Notes: a model not told the origin generated them from the sequence alone. Positions 1-8,423 are shown, counted from the stretch's first letter. The stretch is 64,000 bases of DNA from Thermoplasmata archaeon (GCA_021806165.1 JAJZXY010000003.1:62001-126000); one strand, 5' to 3'. A program made the numbers and translations.

Positions 1-28
1 GAAAATGCTGCCTGCCCTGACAGGCGAG

Positions 29-286
29 TCAGTGCTTTGCGCCTTTAGGCACCGCACCGGCCACTGACTTGTCCTTCTTGCGGGGCCTGCTGCATATTGC
101 ATATTCATCCCCGTCAAAGAAAACATCAAGGTCAGGATGGGAGGACTGTATCTCCTTTATCTTCTTCAGGACATCCTTCAACGTGAGCCTGCTGTTCTTG
201 TCAATCTTGATGTGGACCTGTTTTTCACCTTTTGGCACGGATGCATCAACACTCGCAGTCGGTTTGCTGTCTAATCGCTGTGTCAA
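29..286 (-). CDS. small conserved-looking hypothetical protein
   Basis: I do not recognise a family. The frame is open much further upstream, but only the last ~90 residues look like a real protein: a charged segment with alternating hydrophobics (VHIKIDKNSRLTLKDVLKKI) followed by DLDVFFDGDEYAICSR and a basic tail. The rest of the open frame overlaps the isomerase gene antisense-free on the same strand and is Arg/His/Cys-rich noise. No ATG exists in the plausible part; TTG at 286 gives 85 residues and CTG at 307 is an alternative. It follows the isomerase stop (334) by under 50 bases, so it is probably co-transcribed with it. Soluble, no membrane segment. Function unknown. Confidence 0.45.
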   Translation of the reverse strand: MTQRLDSKPTASVDASVPKGEKQVHIKIDKNSRLTLKDVLKKIKEIQSSHPDLDVFFDGDEYAICSRPRKKDKSVAGAVPKGAKH

Positions 287-333
287 GATATTATTCTTTT
301 GTTTCAGGGAACTGCCCCCAGTCCAAGTGCTGA

Positions 334-909
334 TCAGGAGAAGAGACCTGACTCGACAATGCCAGACAGTATGTGCCCAACGAGTATGTGGCATTCCTGG
401 ATTCTCTGCGTGCTTCCTGACGGCACCCTTATCTGCACATCTGCCAGCCCTCCGGGAAAACCGTTCTGGCCTGTGAGCCCTATAGTGCACATTCCCATCT
501 GCCTTGCCCTTTCTAGCGCCCTTATGACATTGACAGACTTTCCACTTGTGGAAATGCCCACCGCCACATCCCCAGCGGTGCACTGCGCTTCGAGCTGCCT
601 GGCAAAGACGTCGTCGTACGAGTAGTCGTTGGCAACTGCCGTCAGAATCGATGTGTTTACGGTAAGTGCAAGTGCCGGCAACGCCTTCCGCTGGAGCTGA
701 AACCTGCCTACAAGCTCCGCTGCAATGTGCTGCGCATCGGCCGCGCTGCCCCCATTGCCGAAAATCACCATCTTGTGACCATTCCTGTAGGCGTCGAGCA
801 GCAGCTTCCCTGACGCCTCGATTGCTGGGACAAGACCGCTGAGGTTGCCATGAACAGTCGCCGCCTCCGCTATTTCCGAAACGATATAATCAGACGTTCC
901 GCCGCCCAT
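334..909 (-). CDS. gmhA: phosphoheptose isomerase-like SIS-domain protein
   Basis: 191 residues, one SIS domain, the usual length for sedoheptulose-7-phosphate isomerase. Family signature is clear: a phosphate-binding loop IFGNGGSAADAQHIAAELVGRF, then GISTSGKSVNVIRAL and a C-terminal EHILVGHI-like stretch (here QECHILVGHIL). The enzyme converts sedoheptulose 7-phosphate to a heptose 7-phosphate used for nucleotide-activated heptoses. Start at ATG 909 is preferred over an upstream start at 963, because a TATA box (around 949-955) lies inside the longer frame and would place transcription about 16 bases before 909. It is divergent from the sulfoquinovose synthase gene, suggesting a shared surface-sugar role; that link is inferred. 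Confidence 0.85.
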   Translation of the reverse strand: MGGGTSDYIVSEIAEAATVHGNLSGLVPAIEASGKLLLDAYRNGHKMVIFGNGGSAADAQHIAAELVGRFQLQRKALPALALTVNTSILTAVANDYSYDDVFARQLEAQCTAGDVAVGISTSGKSVNVIRALERARQMGMCTIGLTGQNGFPGGLADVQIRVPSGSTQRIQECHILVGHILSGIVESGLFS

Positions 910-948
910 CTCTGCACATCCAGTATGGGAGGGGGTAGGACATTGGAA

Positions 949-955
949 ATATAAA
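949..955 (-). promoter_or_regulatory. TATA box of the SIS-domain gene
   Basis: On the minus strand the bases read TTTATAT, about 40 bases before ATG 909. This predicts a short leader and excludes the longer start at 963. Confidence 0.5.
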
Positions 956-1077
956 TCCAGCATGCCGGAGGGGGGCCTGCGAGGCCTGCGGAAGCGGAGA
1001 ACTTAGATATTATAATTCATAGAAAATATAACGAAAAATTTATTAGGTCAACACATTTCTCCACTCAGTTCAAGCAG

Positions 1078-2322
1078 GTGCTCAACACGTCAACAACAAT
1101 TATCTTCGGGGCGGACGGGTACATAGGATGGCCGCTGGCACTCCACCTTGGGTCACGGGACAACGACAAGATCGTCCTTGTGGACAACCTGTCCACGCGA
1201 AAACTTGTCAAATCGGTGAAGTCCGATACACTCATACCGATTAAGTCCATGAAGGAGAGGCTGAGCGAATACTCACGCCAGACAGGCAAGAAGAATCTCA
1301 CCTATGTTGAAGCCGACGCCCAGGATCCCAAGACAGTCGACAGGATCATAGCCAAATACAAGCCGGATGACATTGTGCATCTGGCCCAGCAGAGATCTGC
1401 CCCCTTCAGCATGGTAGACCAGGAGCACATACTCTACACCGAGCTCAACAATGTTGCAACGAACCTGAACATACTTTTCTCCATGATAAGGCACGTCCCA
1501 AAAGCCCACCTCCTGAAGATGGGCAGCATGGGGGAATACGGAACACCGGGTGTTGAGATAACCGAGGGGGACCTGGAGATAACCAGGAAGGGTAAAAAGG
1601 CGAAGGTCATGTTCCCCAGGATGGGTGGCAGCTGGTACCACCTGAGCAAGATTTTCGATACATATAACGTCGCCGTGGCCAACAGGTTCTACAACATATC
1701 GGCAACAGACATCATGCAGGGCGTTGTCTACGGCAACAGGGTAGATGAAATCACCAACGATGCACTTGCAACCAGGTTCGACTTTGACTCTATCTGGGGC
1801 ACGGTAATCAACAAGTATGTTGTCCAGGCAGTCCTGCTCAACAAGCTGCTGATTTACGGCAAGGGAAAACAGACCAGGGGTTTCCTCTCCCTCTATGACA
1901 GCATAAACTGCCTTACACTTCTGCGCGACAACCCGGCCGATGCTGGTCAGTACAGGGTTGTCAACCAGATAGACGAGATATACGACACGCTGCAGCTCGC
2001 GGAGAAGGTCAGGAAGATAGCCGTAGAGTACGGCATAGAGGCAGACATGGAGAATGTTGAAAATCCCAGGGTAGAGAGCGAGCAGCACGACTACCAGGTC
2101 GAGCACAAGATACTGCCTTCGCTGGGATTCAGGAAGGAGAAGTCTATGGAGACGGTGCTCAGGGAGATATTCGAGGACGTCCTCAAGAACAAGAAGAGGG
2201 CGGTAGCCATGAAGAAGCTGATTTACCCTACCGTCTACTGGAGAACCGCGACATCCATGCAGGTCAAGGACTTCGCGATGCCCAGAGATCTTATGAACAC
2301 CGTCAAGGAGAGGAAGAAATAG
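1078..2322 (+). CDS. UDP-sulfoquinovose synthase (SQD1/Agl3-like)
   Basis: 414 residues, extended short-chain dehydrogenase fold. It converts UDP-glucose plus sulfite to UDP-sulfoquinovose in the cytoplasm, precursor of sulfolipids in plants and of sulfated N-glycans on S-layer proteins in Sulfolobus (Agl3). Visible motifs: NAD-binding GADGYIGWPLA near residue 11, VDNLSTR, QQRSAPFSM, GEYGTPG, catalytic YHLSK and GVVYGNR, all characteristic of SQD1 rather than generic epimerases. Start is GTG 1078; an AT-rich TATA-like stretch around 1034-1045 puts transcription just upstream, so translation is nearly leaderless. The window holds several surface proteins dense in N-x-S/T sequons, which would fit a glycan role; that role is an inference. 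Confidence 0.88.
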   Translation: MLNTSTTIIFGADGYIGWPLALHLGSRDNDKIVLVDNLSTRKLVKSVKSDTLIPIKSMKERLSEYSRQTGKKNLTYVEADAQDPKTVDRIIAKYKPDDIVHLAQQRSAPFSMVDQEHILYTELNNVATNLNILFSMIRHVPKAHLLKMGSMGEYGTPGVEITEGDLEITRKGKKAKVMFPRMGGSWYHLSKIFDTYNVAVANRFYNISATDIMQGVVYGNRVDEITNDALATRFDFDSIWGTVINKYVVQAVLLNKLLIYGKGKQTRGFLSLYDSINCLTLLRDNPADAGQYRVVNQIDEIYDTLQLAEKVRKIAVEYGIEADMENVENPRVESEQHDYQVEHKILPSLGFRKEKSMETVLREIFEDVLKNKKRAVAMKKLIYPTVYWRTATSMQVKDFAMPRDLMNTVKERKK

Positions 2323-2388
2323 GCGCCCCTTTATCCCTTTACGGCGCTTGAAATTCTTTCAGCAACGGTTAAATACACTCTTCCGCGG

Positions 2389-4035
2389 TTGAATCAGAGT
2401 GGTTGTCAGTTGACGGAAGAACGACAGGATCTGCAGGAGGGAGTATGCTCCATATGCAATGGAGCGCTAGATGCCCAGGGCGTCTGCCTGCTTTGCGGCC
2501 ACGACAATGGCATTCGGTTAAACTCAAACGGGGTCATTCCAGACAGCGGGGACGGCTTTGACGCCGATTCGCCCGAGGAGAAGGACATACAGTCGATAGT
2601 GGAATGGCTTTCAGGAAGCGGTGACAATGATCTTATGTTCCTCGGGGAGGAGGAGGGGCAGAGCCTGCATGAAGAGGAGCCGAAACATGCTGAAGCAGAT
2701 GGCGCAGAAGTCAGCAAGACAGTGGTGATGGACGGCGGCGGAAGGATGGCGTCGGAGGTGGCTGACCTGAAGATCAGGCTGATGGAAGCCAACAGCACAA
2801 TCGAGAAGATGAAGGTCGAGCTGAAGGCAATGGAAACTGTGGCCGCAGTAACTGCGCCCTCTGATATTGCGGAGAAGCTCTCTGCGGCGGTCAAGTCGAA
2901 GCTCGAGCTGGAAACGCTGCTGAAGAACAGGGAGGCGCAGCTCGAGGAGATAAGGAGCGAGCTGAGGGTGAGGGATGACAATTTCAAGGAAGTCATGGAG
3001 AAGATGAAGTTCAAGGATGATGAGTTCAACAAGCGCGAAATCGACCTGCAGCACAGGGAGGAGCTGATGAAGGAGGAGCTCAGGAAGCTGGAGATGGACA
3101 AGGCACAGATGGAGTCGATGAAAGAGGTTGAGCTCAAGAAGTCGCTGGAAGACCTCCGTGAACAGATCAAGGTGAAGGAGGAGAAGGTGAAATCACTGGA
3201 GAAGTACCTGTCCCAGAAAGAGGAAGAGCTGGAAAGGAGGGAAAAGGCACTTATCGGAAAGGAAGTCGAGGCGATGGAGGAGCTCACAATTGCAGAACTG
3301 AAGCAGGAGAAGGTGAAATCCGGGACGCCAAGGCTGGACGACCTTCTCTTCGGCGGAATACCCGCCGGAGCACAGGTAGCGATTTACGGTCCGCCGTTCA
3401 TCGGTAAGGAGGTCGCCCTGAACGCCTTCGCGGCGGAGGGGCTGAGGAAGGGTATACCGGTTATCTGGGTAACCACCGACCACACCATCCGCGAAATCAG
3501 GGATGAAATGTCGTATGTGCTCAACAGCTTCGAGGAATACGAGAAGCTGGGTCTCATCTACTACATAGACGCCTACTCCAGGAGCATAGGGGACAATTCC
3601 ACGGTTGACAATGCTGCCTACATAGAGGATTTCACCGACATAGAGCAAATCGATTCACTGGTGGAGCAGAGGCTGAACAGCATAAGGGACATAGTGGAGA
3701 AGAAGAGCTACAGGGTCATTTTCAAATCAATTTCAAGCCTTACGGCAGTATACGAGTCGAAGAGCATATTCAGGCTGCTCAGGCCATTCGTCGCGCGCAG
3801 AAAAAGGGACAAGTGCACCGCCATGTACTGCGTGGAAAAGGGGATAGTCAGCGAGCAGGATGTTCAGATCATAGGGTCGATAATGGACGGCATTGTGGAA
3901 TTCGAAACCGACGGGCAGAGCAACTTCCTGGTCATCAGGGGCATCTGCGAAACCCAGACCAGGGACAGGGTGAAATACACGGCAAGCAAGAGCGCCCTGT
4001 CAATCGGCTCCTTCAGCCTTGGGCACATAAAGTAG
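2389..4035 (+). CDS. zinc-ribbon, coiled-coil, KaiC-like ATPase-domain protein
   Basis: 548 residues in three parts. An N-terminal zinc ribbon has Cys20, Cys23, Cys33 and Cys36. After an acidic linker, residues ~120-305 form a long, highly charged coiled coil rich in E/K/R heptads. The C-terminal ~235 residues are a RecA/KaiC-like domain starting SGTPRLDDLLFGGIPAG. Its P-loop at ~334-341 reads GPPFIGKE, with Glu where Ser/Thr normally contacts magnesium, so ATP hydrolysis may be weak or absent. Start could be TTG 2389 or TTG 2410; a TATA-like TTAAATAC at ~2368-2375 fits the second better. No signal peptide. Probably a scaffold or regulatory ATPase; function unknown. Related layouts recur elsewhere in this window. 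Confidence 0.75.
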   Translation: MNQSGCQLTEERQDLQEGVCSICNGALDAQGVCLLCGHDNGIRLNSNGVIPDSGDGFDADSPEEKDIQSIVEWLSGSGDNDLMFLGEEEGQSLHEEEPKHAEADGAEVSKTVVMDGGGRMASEVADLKIRLMEANSTIEKMKVELKAMETVAAVTAPSDIAEKLSAAVKSKLELETLLKNREAQLEEIRSELRVRDDNFKEVMEKMKFKDDEFNKREIDLQHREELMKEELRKLEMDKAQMESMKEVELKKSLEDLREQIKVKEEKVKSLEKYLSQKEEELERREKALIGKEVEAMEELTIAELKQEKVKSGTPRLDDLLFGGIPAGAQVAIYGPPFIGKEVALNAFAAEGLRKGIPVIWVTTDHTIREIRDEMSYVLNSFEEYEKLGLIYYIDAYSRSIGDNSTVDNAAYIEDFTDIEQIDSLVEQRLNSIRDIVEKKSYRVIFKSISSLTAVYESKSIFRLLRPFVARRKRDKCTAMYCVEKGIVSEQDVQIIGSIMDGIVEFETDGQSNFLVIRGICETQTRDRVKYTASKSALSIGSFSLGHIK

Positions 4036-4479
4036 TCAGGCCACTTCCATTCCCTTCGGGGACAGGTTCTTGCCAGGCTGCTGCTGGGAGGCATCAACCT
4101 GGGGAAGCGGAACAGGTGGGGGCAGCTGTATGTCCCGTGTGAGTATTGTGGCCGTGATTATGCAGTTTGAAATGACTGCGTTGTGGACAAGGTTCGCGAA
4201 GTCTGGCGGCATATTGTTCGTGCTGCTCCACTCCTTTGCCAGCGAGTCGGGATTCCTTGTGTCATCAGACACCACGATCCTGCCATCCATCCTGACAAAA
4301 CCAATGCCCGAATAGTTCGCAGTGAACCTGAACTCTATGGCAAGGTCGGTCTGGTTGAGAGGTGTCACGCCGGTGACCGTGTTGTTGTGGTCGATTCTGA
4401 CGTTCATCAGCTTCTCCCCCACTTTGGAGAATCTCTTGGCCTCGATTGAGTTCAGTTCCCATCCTTTGATAGCCATCAT
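4036..4479 (-). CDS. conserved hypothetical beta-rich protein
   Basis: 147 residues, convergent with the KaiC-like gene, the two stop codons abutting. Alternating polar/hydrophobic strands (LAIEFRFTANYSGIGFVRMDGRIVV), a segment DSLAKEW and a closing proline motif LPPPVPLP suggest a compact beta-rich fold, loosely reminiscent of SecB-like small archaeal proteins; this is only a resemblance. Start ATG 4479 (or 4476) is chosen because a TATA-like CTTAATAG lies ~35 bases upstream inside the longer open frame. Soluble. Function unknown. Confidence 0.6.
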   Translation of the reverse strand: MMAIKGWELNSIEAKRFSKVGEKLMNVRIDHNNTVTGVTPLNQTDLAIEFRFTANYSGIGFVRMDGRIVVSDDTRNPDSLAKEWSSTNNMPPDFANLVHNAVISNCIITATILTRDIQLPPPVPLPQVDASQQQPGKNLSPKGMEVA

Positions 4480-4623
4480 TGGAACAAACCGGGAAGGATC
4501 AGAGAGGACACCTATTAAGACATTAGCTGTCCTTTTGCCGTAGAATTGTGGCTGGCCGCATACCATAATAAAAAATGGCACGTCAGATTACCGGCCGGAT
4601 CCGCAAGCGATGTTTTAAATACA

Positions 4624-4647
4624 GACTTGAATAGTCGGAGTCAAGTC
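4624..4647. promoter_or_regulatory. dyad at the ssb transcription start
   Basis: Perfect 7-bp arms GACTTGA (4624-4630) and TCAAGTC (4641-4647) separated by 10 bases. A TATA box TTTTAAATAC lies just upstream (~4611-4620), so the dyad covers the expected start of the ssb transcript. Either an operator or a 5' leader hairpin. Confidence 0.35.
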
Positions 4648-4705
4648 CGAATGCCGCTGGAAGTCAGTGGCGTAAGGGCTTACAGACAAACAAGGAAGAA
4701 TAGAG

Positions 4706-5164
4706 ATGGAATCGTCGAACAAGGAACTGACAAAAATAGCGGATCTGACGCCCGAATCCAAGAGCGTCAACGTGATAGCAAAAGTCTTATCGGTGGGAGA
4801 GGCAAAGGAAATCCCATCAAGGTTCGGGCCTTCAAGGAAGGTTGCGGAAGTGCCTATAGCGGATGACTCCGGGACCGTTGTCCTCAGTCTCTGGCAGGAC
4901 CAGATTGGTACAGTCGGAGAGGGAGAGACGATACAGATAGAGAATGGATACGTTTCACTTGTGAAGGGTCACATCAGGGTGAACGTCGGGAAGTACGGTA
5001 AGATAGCAAAGAGCGAAGTGGACGTCAGCGACACCAACACAGGCGTCAACGTCAGCGACAAGGAGTATGAGATGCCCGAGAGGCGCCCATACCGTGGCGG
5101 TGGCGGAGGCGGCGGCGACAGGAGAAGGTCGTTTGGCGGTCGGGGCGGCGACAGGCGTTTCTAG
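4706..5164 (+). CDS. ssb: single-stranded DNA-binding protein, single OB fold with Gly/Arg tail
   Basis: 152 residues. Residues ~5-105 are one OB fold of the archaeal SSB/RPA type (KSVNVIAKVLSVGEAKEI, a central DDSGTVVLSLWQDQ, then EGETIQIENGYVSLVKG). The C-terminal ~30 residues are a flexible Gly/Arg tail (RPYRGGGGGGGDRRR), typical of crenarchaeal and Thermoplasma SSBs that bind ssDNA in replication and repair. ATG 4706 is preceded by a purine-rich GGAAG. The ~65-base leader carries a dyad, and a terminator-like hairpin follows the gene. Confidence 0.88.
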   Translation: MESSNKELTKIADLTPESKSVNVIAKVLSVGEAKEIPSRFGPSRKVAEVPIADDSGTVVLSLWQDQIGTVGEGETIQIENGYVSLVKGHIRVNVGKYGKIAKSEVDVSDTNTGVNVSDKEYEMPERRPYRGGGGGGGDRRRSFGGRGGDRRF

Positions 5165-5214
5165 ACAGGCCGCAGGCAGTTGAGTTTTTGCCTCACCGTC
5201 AAACCGTTTAACTT

Positions 5215-5249
5215 CGCAGGCCGTGCTGCCTGCGATGCCTTTATTTTTT
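5215..5249 (+). terminator. hairpin plus T-run after ssb
   Basis: Arms CGCAGG (5215-5220) and CCTGCG (5229-5234) pair perfectly around an 8-base loop, followed within a few bases by TTATTTTTTG. It separates ssb from the downstream tRNA promoter. Confidence 0.45.
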
Positions 5250-5309
5250 GCAGGCCCCTTTTCAGGCTAAGTTCATGTTAAATATCTGGAAAGTTTACAG
5301 GAAAATTGC

Positions 5310-5399
5310 GCCGCAGTAACTCAGACTGGGAGAGTGTGAGACTGAAGTGAATTACTCACAGAAATCTCAAAGTCGCCGGTTCAAATCCGGTCTGCGGCA
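5310..5399 (+). tRNA. tRNA-Phe(GAA) with a 16-nt intron
   Basis: Acceptor GCCGCAG pairs with CTGCGGC; D stem ACTC/GAGT; anticodon stem TGAGA/TCTCA; T arm GCCGG-TTCAAAT-CCGGT; discriminator A. The anticodon loop CTGAAG (anticodon GAA, G37) is followed by a 16-base insertion at 5348-5363 before A38, the standard archaeal position 37/38. CTG of the loop can pair with CAG in the intron, leaving 3-base bulges (AAG and AAA) like a bulge-helix-bulge splice site, though the central helix shows only 3 clear pairs. TATA-like GTTAAATAT at 5277-5285 is ~27 bases upstream. CCA is not encoded. Confidence 0.9.
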
Positions 5400-5432
5400 T
5401 CCCTGCTTCCGCGGCTCTGGCCGCCATCTGTT

Positions 5433-5918
5433 CTATTCGTCTCCCAGATGCCTTCCGTAAACGCTCACTATGTCCCTGTAGCCCATGCCTTTGTAGAAGC
5501 CCAAGGCTATGAGGTTCAGCGAGGGAAACTCCGCTGAAACCATGGTTATGCCCCGCCTCCCCAGTTCACTGTACAGCTGGGATATCAGCTTCTTGCCCAG
5601 CATCTTTCTCCTGAATTCAGGCATCACGTAGAATTCGGTGATCCTCGCCTCCTGCCTCGGGAGGTAGTATATCCTGTTGTGTATGTCCGCCTTTACAACG
5701 CCAACCGCCTTCCCTTCCGCCTCGACAACGAGCATTATGTACTGCTTCTCCTGCCTAATCGCCTCGCGCAGGGACTCCTTCACTTCGTCCGCCGGCGGCT
5801 CTGCGACCTGAAACGTAGGATCAAACTCCTGGTTGAGAAGTTTCAGCCTGTGTATCATGTCCATCACTGCCCCAACATCACTCTCTTTCATCTTCCTTAT
5901 CTCTGGTTCATCACTCAT
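5433..5918 (-). CDS. GNAT family N-acetyltransferase
   Basis: 161 residues, a single GNAT domain. The acetyl-CoA binding region is visible as ITEFYVMPEFRRKMLGKKLISQL (R/Q-x-x-G-like loop), followed by LNLIALGFYKGMGYRDI near the C-terminus. Such enzymes acetylate amines on small molecules or protein N-termini; the substrate cannot be told. ATG 5918 overlaps the malic enzyme stop by 8 bases (ATGAGTGA), which implies translational coupling and decides the start over the longer open frame to 5993. Confidence 0.8.
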   Translation of the reverse strand: MSDEPEIRKMKESDVGAVMDMIHRLKLLNQEFDPTFQVAEPPADEVKESLREAIRQEKQYIMLVVEAEGKAVGVVKADIHNRIYYLPRQEARITEFYVMPEFRRKMLGKKLISQLYSELGRRGITMVSAEFPSLNLIALGFYKGMGYRDIVSVYGRHLGDE

Positions 5919-7278
5919 CTTCACCGCCTCCTGGCAGGTTCCTGATATATTTCTCCTCGAGCATCCTTCTGTACATGTTCCTGTTGCTCTCAATCAGCTC
6001 ATGAGCAGTCTTGAAAAAGAATTCCCTCGACCCGGATTTTCTCGCAAGCCCCATCTCGGAAGCTTTCGCAGCGACGGCTGAGGCAACACGGGGATACAGT
6101 TCCCACTCCTCCATGGTGGGCACTATCCTCTCGGGCCCGGGGTCCGAGACAAAATCCGCTATCTCCCTGGAAGCAGACAGCATTATCTCTATGTTCACAC
6201 CAGTTGCCCGCGCATCAAGTGCACCCCGGAAGACGCCCGGGAAGACAAGGCTGTTGTTGATCTGGTTGGGGAAGTCGCTTCTGCCTGTGGAGACAACTGC
6301 GGCACCGGATTCGAGGGCGAGTCTCGGCCATATCTCAGGCACAGGGTTTGCCAGCGCGAAGACTATGCCTTTGCCGTTCATGCTCCTTATCCACTCGGGC
6401 CTTATCGTCCCGGGTCCCTGCCTGGAGGCTGACAGGACGACGTCGGCGCCTTCAAAGGCCTTCGAAGCCTCCCCCTTTATCCTGTCTGAATTTGTGGAGA
6501 GTGCAAGTTCGTATTTCCACGGGTTGTTGATCATCATGCTGTCAAGATCCTTCCTTTCGCTGTCTATGACTCCCCCGGAATCCACCATCCTTATGTTGCC
6601 CGCCCTGACCCCTGCGGCTATGATCAGCTTTGCGGTCGCTATATTGGCTGCACCGGAACCCATAAGGACCACCTTCACATCCTTCAGTTTCTTGTCAACT
6701 ACCCTCAGTGCATTGATCAGGCCTGCAAGTGTTATGCAGGCTGTCCCCAGCTGATCGTCGTGCCAGACAGGTATGTTGAGTTCCTGCTGCAGCTTCTCCT
6801 GTATGTAGAAGCACTTTGGAGACTCTATATCCTCGAGGTTGTATCCTCCAAAGGAGGGTTCAAGCGCCTTTGCCACACCAATGAACTGCTCCCTGTCTGC
6901 CGCCCTTACTGGTATCGGGATTGCATTCACCGCCCCAAGGTAGTTGAAAATCAGAGCCTTTCCCTCCATGACAGCCATGGCAGCCTCCGGGCCGACGTTG
7001 CCAAGGCCCAGCACCCTGGTGCCGTCTGTCAGTATTGCGGTGCTGTTCCACCGGCCTGTAAGCTCGAACGACTGATCCCTGTCCCTGGCTATTTCGAGAG
7101 AAACTGCCGCCACGCCTGGTGTGTACCATATGGAGAAATCATTCAGGCTCCTGACGGGCACCTTGGGAAAGGTGTTGACCTTGCCCTTGTAAAAGCGCGA
7201 GTATTTTAGAGCCAGCTCCTTGAATCTGTCGGTCCTCTCTGATTCGCCGCCATTTTCACTGTTTTCATGTTCAAGCAT
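5911..7278 (-). CDS. malic enzyme (decarboxylating malate dehydrogenase)
   Basis: 455 residues. Catalyses oxidative decarboxylation of malate to pyruvate, CO2 and NAD(P)H in the cytosol. Family motifs are clear: IWYTPGVAAVSLEIA, DGTRVLGLGNVGPEAAMAVMEGKA, HDDQLGTA (metal-binding acid pair), a Rossmann loop VVLMGSGAANIATAKLI, and FALANPVPEI. This is the short bacterial/archaeal form without a phosphotransacetylase fusion. It is the third gene of a leftward group behind the ATPase subunit E-like pair (81-base gap) and overlaps the following GNAT gene. NAD versus NADP use cannot be decided by eye. Confidence 0.9.
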   Translation of the reverse strand: MLEHENSENGGESERTDRFKELALKYSRFYKGKVNTFPKVPVRSLNDFSIWYTPGVAAVSLEIARDRDQSFELTGRWNSTAILTDGTRVLGLGNVGPEAAMAVMEGKALIFNYLGAVNAIPIPVRAADREQFIGVAKALEPSFGGYNLEDIESPKCFYIQEKLQQELNIPVWHDDQLGTACITLAGLINALRVVDKKLKDVKVVLMGSGAANIATAKLIIAAGVRAGNIRMVDSGGVIDSERKDLDSMMINNPWKYELALSTNSDRIKGEASKAFEGADVVLSASRQGPGTIRPEWIRSMNGKGIVFALANPVPEIWPRLALESGAAVVSTGRSDFPNQINNSLVFPGVFRGALDARATGVNIEIMLSASREIADFVSDPGPERIVPTMEEWELYPRVASAVAAKASEMGLARKSGSREFFFKTAHELIESNRNMYRRMLEEKYIRNLPGGGEDE

Positions 7279-7359
7279 TTCAAATCACCATGATTTCAAA
7301 GCGCCGGGTACTGCGAGATGACCTGCAGCCAGAAACTAACTCTCTATTGAACATTGCGA

Positions 7360-7932
7360 TCACCCGAATAGCAGTTCCAGTATCTCCCTGATGCTTGATT
7401 CCCAGTAACTTTCAGCAAGCGATTCAAGCGTATAGTCCAGGAGCGCAGTGCCATCGGAGGCCTCGGCCACAACTCCACCGGATGCAGACAGATCCGGCAC
7501 AATCTCAAATCCGCTGTAACCGGCCGCCTCCGCCGCATCCTCCTTCCTGACATGAAGCACATCCGCGCCAAGCTCAGTTGCGGCTCCGGCGATCAGGGCG
7601 GATGTCCACTTCGACCTTGTCCCGCTGTCAAGATTCCTTACCATTGAAATGAACTTCTCCTTGACACCAATGAGACTATCCCTATGAACCTTTTCGAATT
7701 CGGCTGCAAGTTCTGCATCCGTGCTTCCCGAAGATGCCATGCGCATCCTTTCAATCTCCTCGTACAGTTTGCGGCCGTACTCGGCCTTGATTGCCTCCAG
7801 TTTGAAGCCGGCAGCCGTCTTCTGCTTCTCACCCTCGGCAACGGCCTCGGCAATCAGGCCCGCCGCAATCCTGCTTGCCTCTACTGCTATTTCGTCTGAC
7901 CTCGTTCGGCGCGTCCTCCTCTGTCTTGTCAT
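7360..7932 (-). CDS. A-type ATP synthase subunit E-like protein
   Basis: 190 residues. The N-terminal half is a charged helix rich in Ala/Glu/Arg, as in the peripheral stalk coiled coil; the C-terminal half closes with GGVVAEASDGTALLDYTLESLAESYWESSIREILELLFG-type sequence, the classic subunit E ending in which a strand GGV is followed by a long helix and LLFG. Subunit E links A1 to A0. No other ATPase core subunit is nearby, which is odd because archaeal atp genes normally sit in one operon. The start overlaps the upstream gene's stop by 4 bases (ATGA), so the two are coupled. It may be a paralogue recruited elsewhere. Confidence 0.7.
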   Translation of the reverse strand: MTRQRRTRRTRSDEIAVEASRIAAGLIAEAVAEGEKQKTAAGFKLEAIKAEYGRKLYEEIERMRMASSGSTDAELAAEFEKVHRDSLIGVKEKFISMVRNLDSGTRSKWTSALIAGAATELGADVLHVRKEDAAEAAGYSGFEIVPDLSASGGVVAEASDGTALLDYTLESLAESYWESSIREILELLFG

Positions 7933-8297
7933 GAACCTCCCCCTGCGTGCCTTGGCCGGGAGACAGAACCAATCCTTCCCACGTACAGTTCAAATCCAGC
8001 CATCAGACTTGTTACCGCTGCGGATGCCCTGGAGCGGGCCCTCTCTGCGAGAAGGTGTGCCCTCACCCTTCCCTCTGAGAGTCTGGACACTGAGAGGCGC
8101 TCCGCATCCAGCCTCATTACATCCAGCAGCCGTTCGCTGCATGACCCGATATCATCCATGCACTCAAGGATGGCGGCCTCGGCATCTCTGCTCGCCCTGC
8201 GGCAAATCACCATTGCCTCAATCTCTGCAATCCCTGTGAGAAGTGCAGCCCTCGCCCTTGCGTCCTTTACCGAGTCAACGGGTATTTCTCTCAGCAT
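7929..8297 (-). CDS. small helical protein coupled to the subunit E-like gene
   Basis: 122 residues, almost entirely Ala/Arg/Glu/Leu with heptad-like spacing, no membrane segment or cofactor motif. Position and composition recall the small coiled-coil partner (subunit H/G) that pairs with subunit E in the peripheral stalk, but I see no diagnostic motif. Promoter candidate GTTTAAAAGG lies at ~8362-8371. It is first of the leftward set with the E-like protein, malic enzyme and GNAT. Confidence 0.55.
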   Translation of the reverse strand: MLREIPVDSVKDARARAALLTGIAEIEAMVICRRASRDAEAAILECMDDIGSCSERLLDVMRLDAERLSVSRLSEGRVRAHLLAERARSRASAAVTSLMAGFELYVGRIGSVSRPRHAGGGS

Positions 8298-8423
8298 CGG
8301 CTCTGAAGGAAATATCGGCGGAAATCTACAATAATGAAAAGCTTGACATGTGAAGTGCCCGCCTTTTAAACCTGGGGCCTGAGGGCGGTGACCTGAAGCA
8401 TCGGCACTCTTTGCTGAGCTGCT

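Noticed and set aside
1273-2106. Long leftward open frame opposite the sulfoquinovose synthase gene
   Set aside because: Shadow of a clearly conserved gene with all its motifs on the plus strand.
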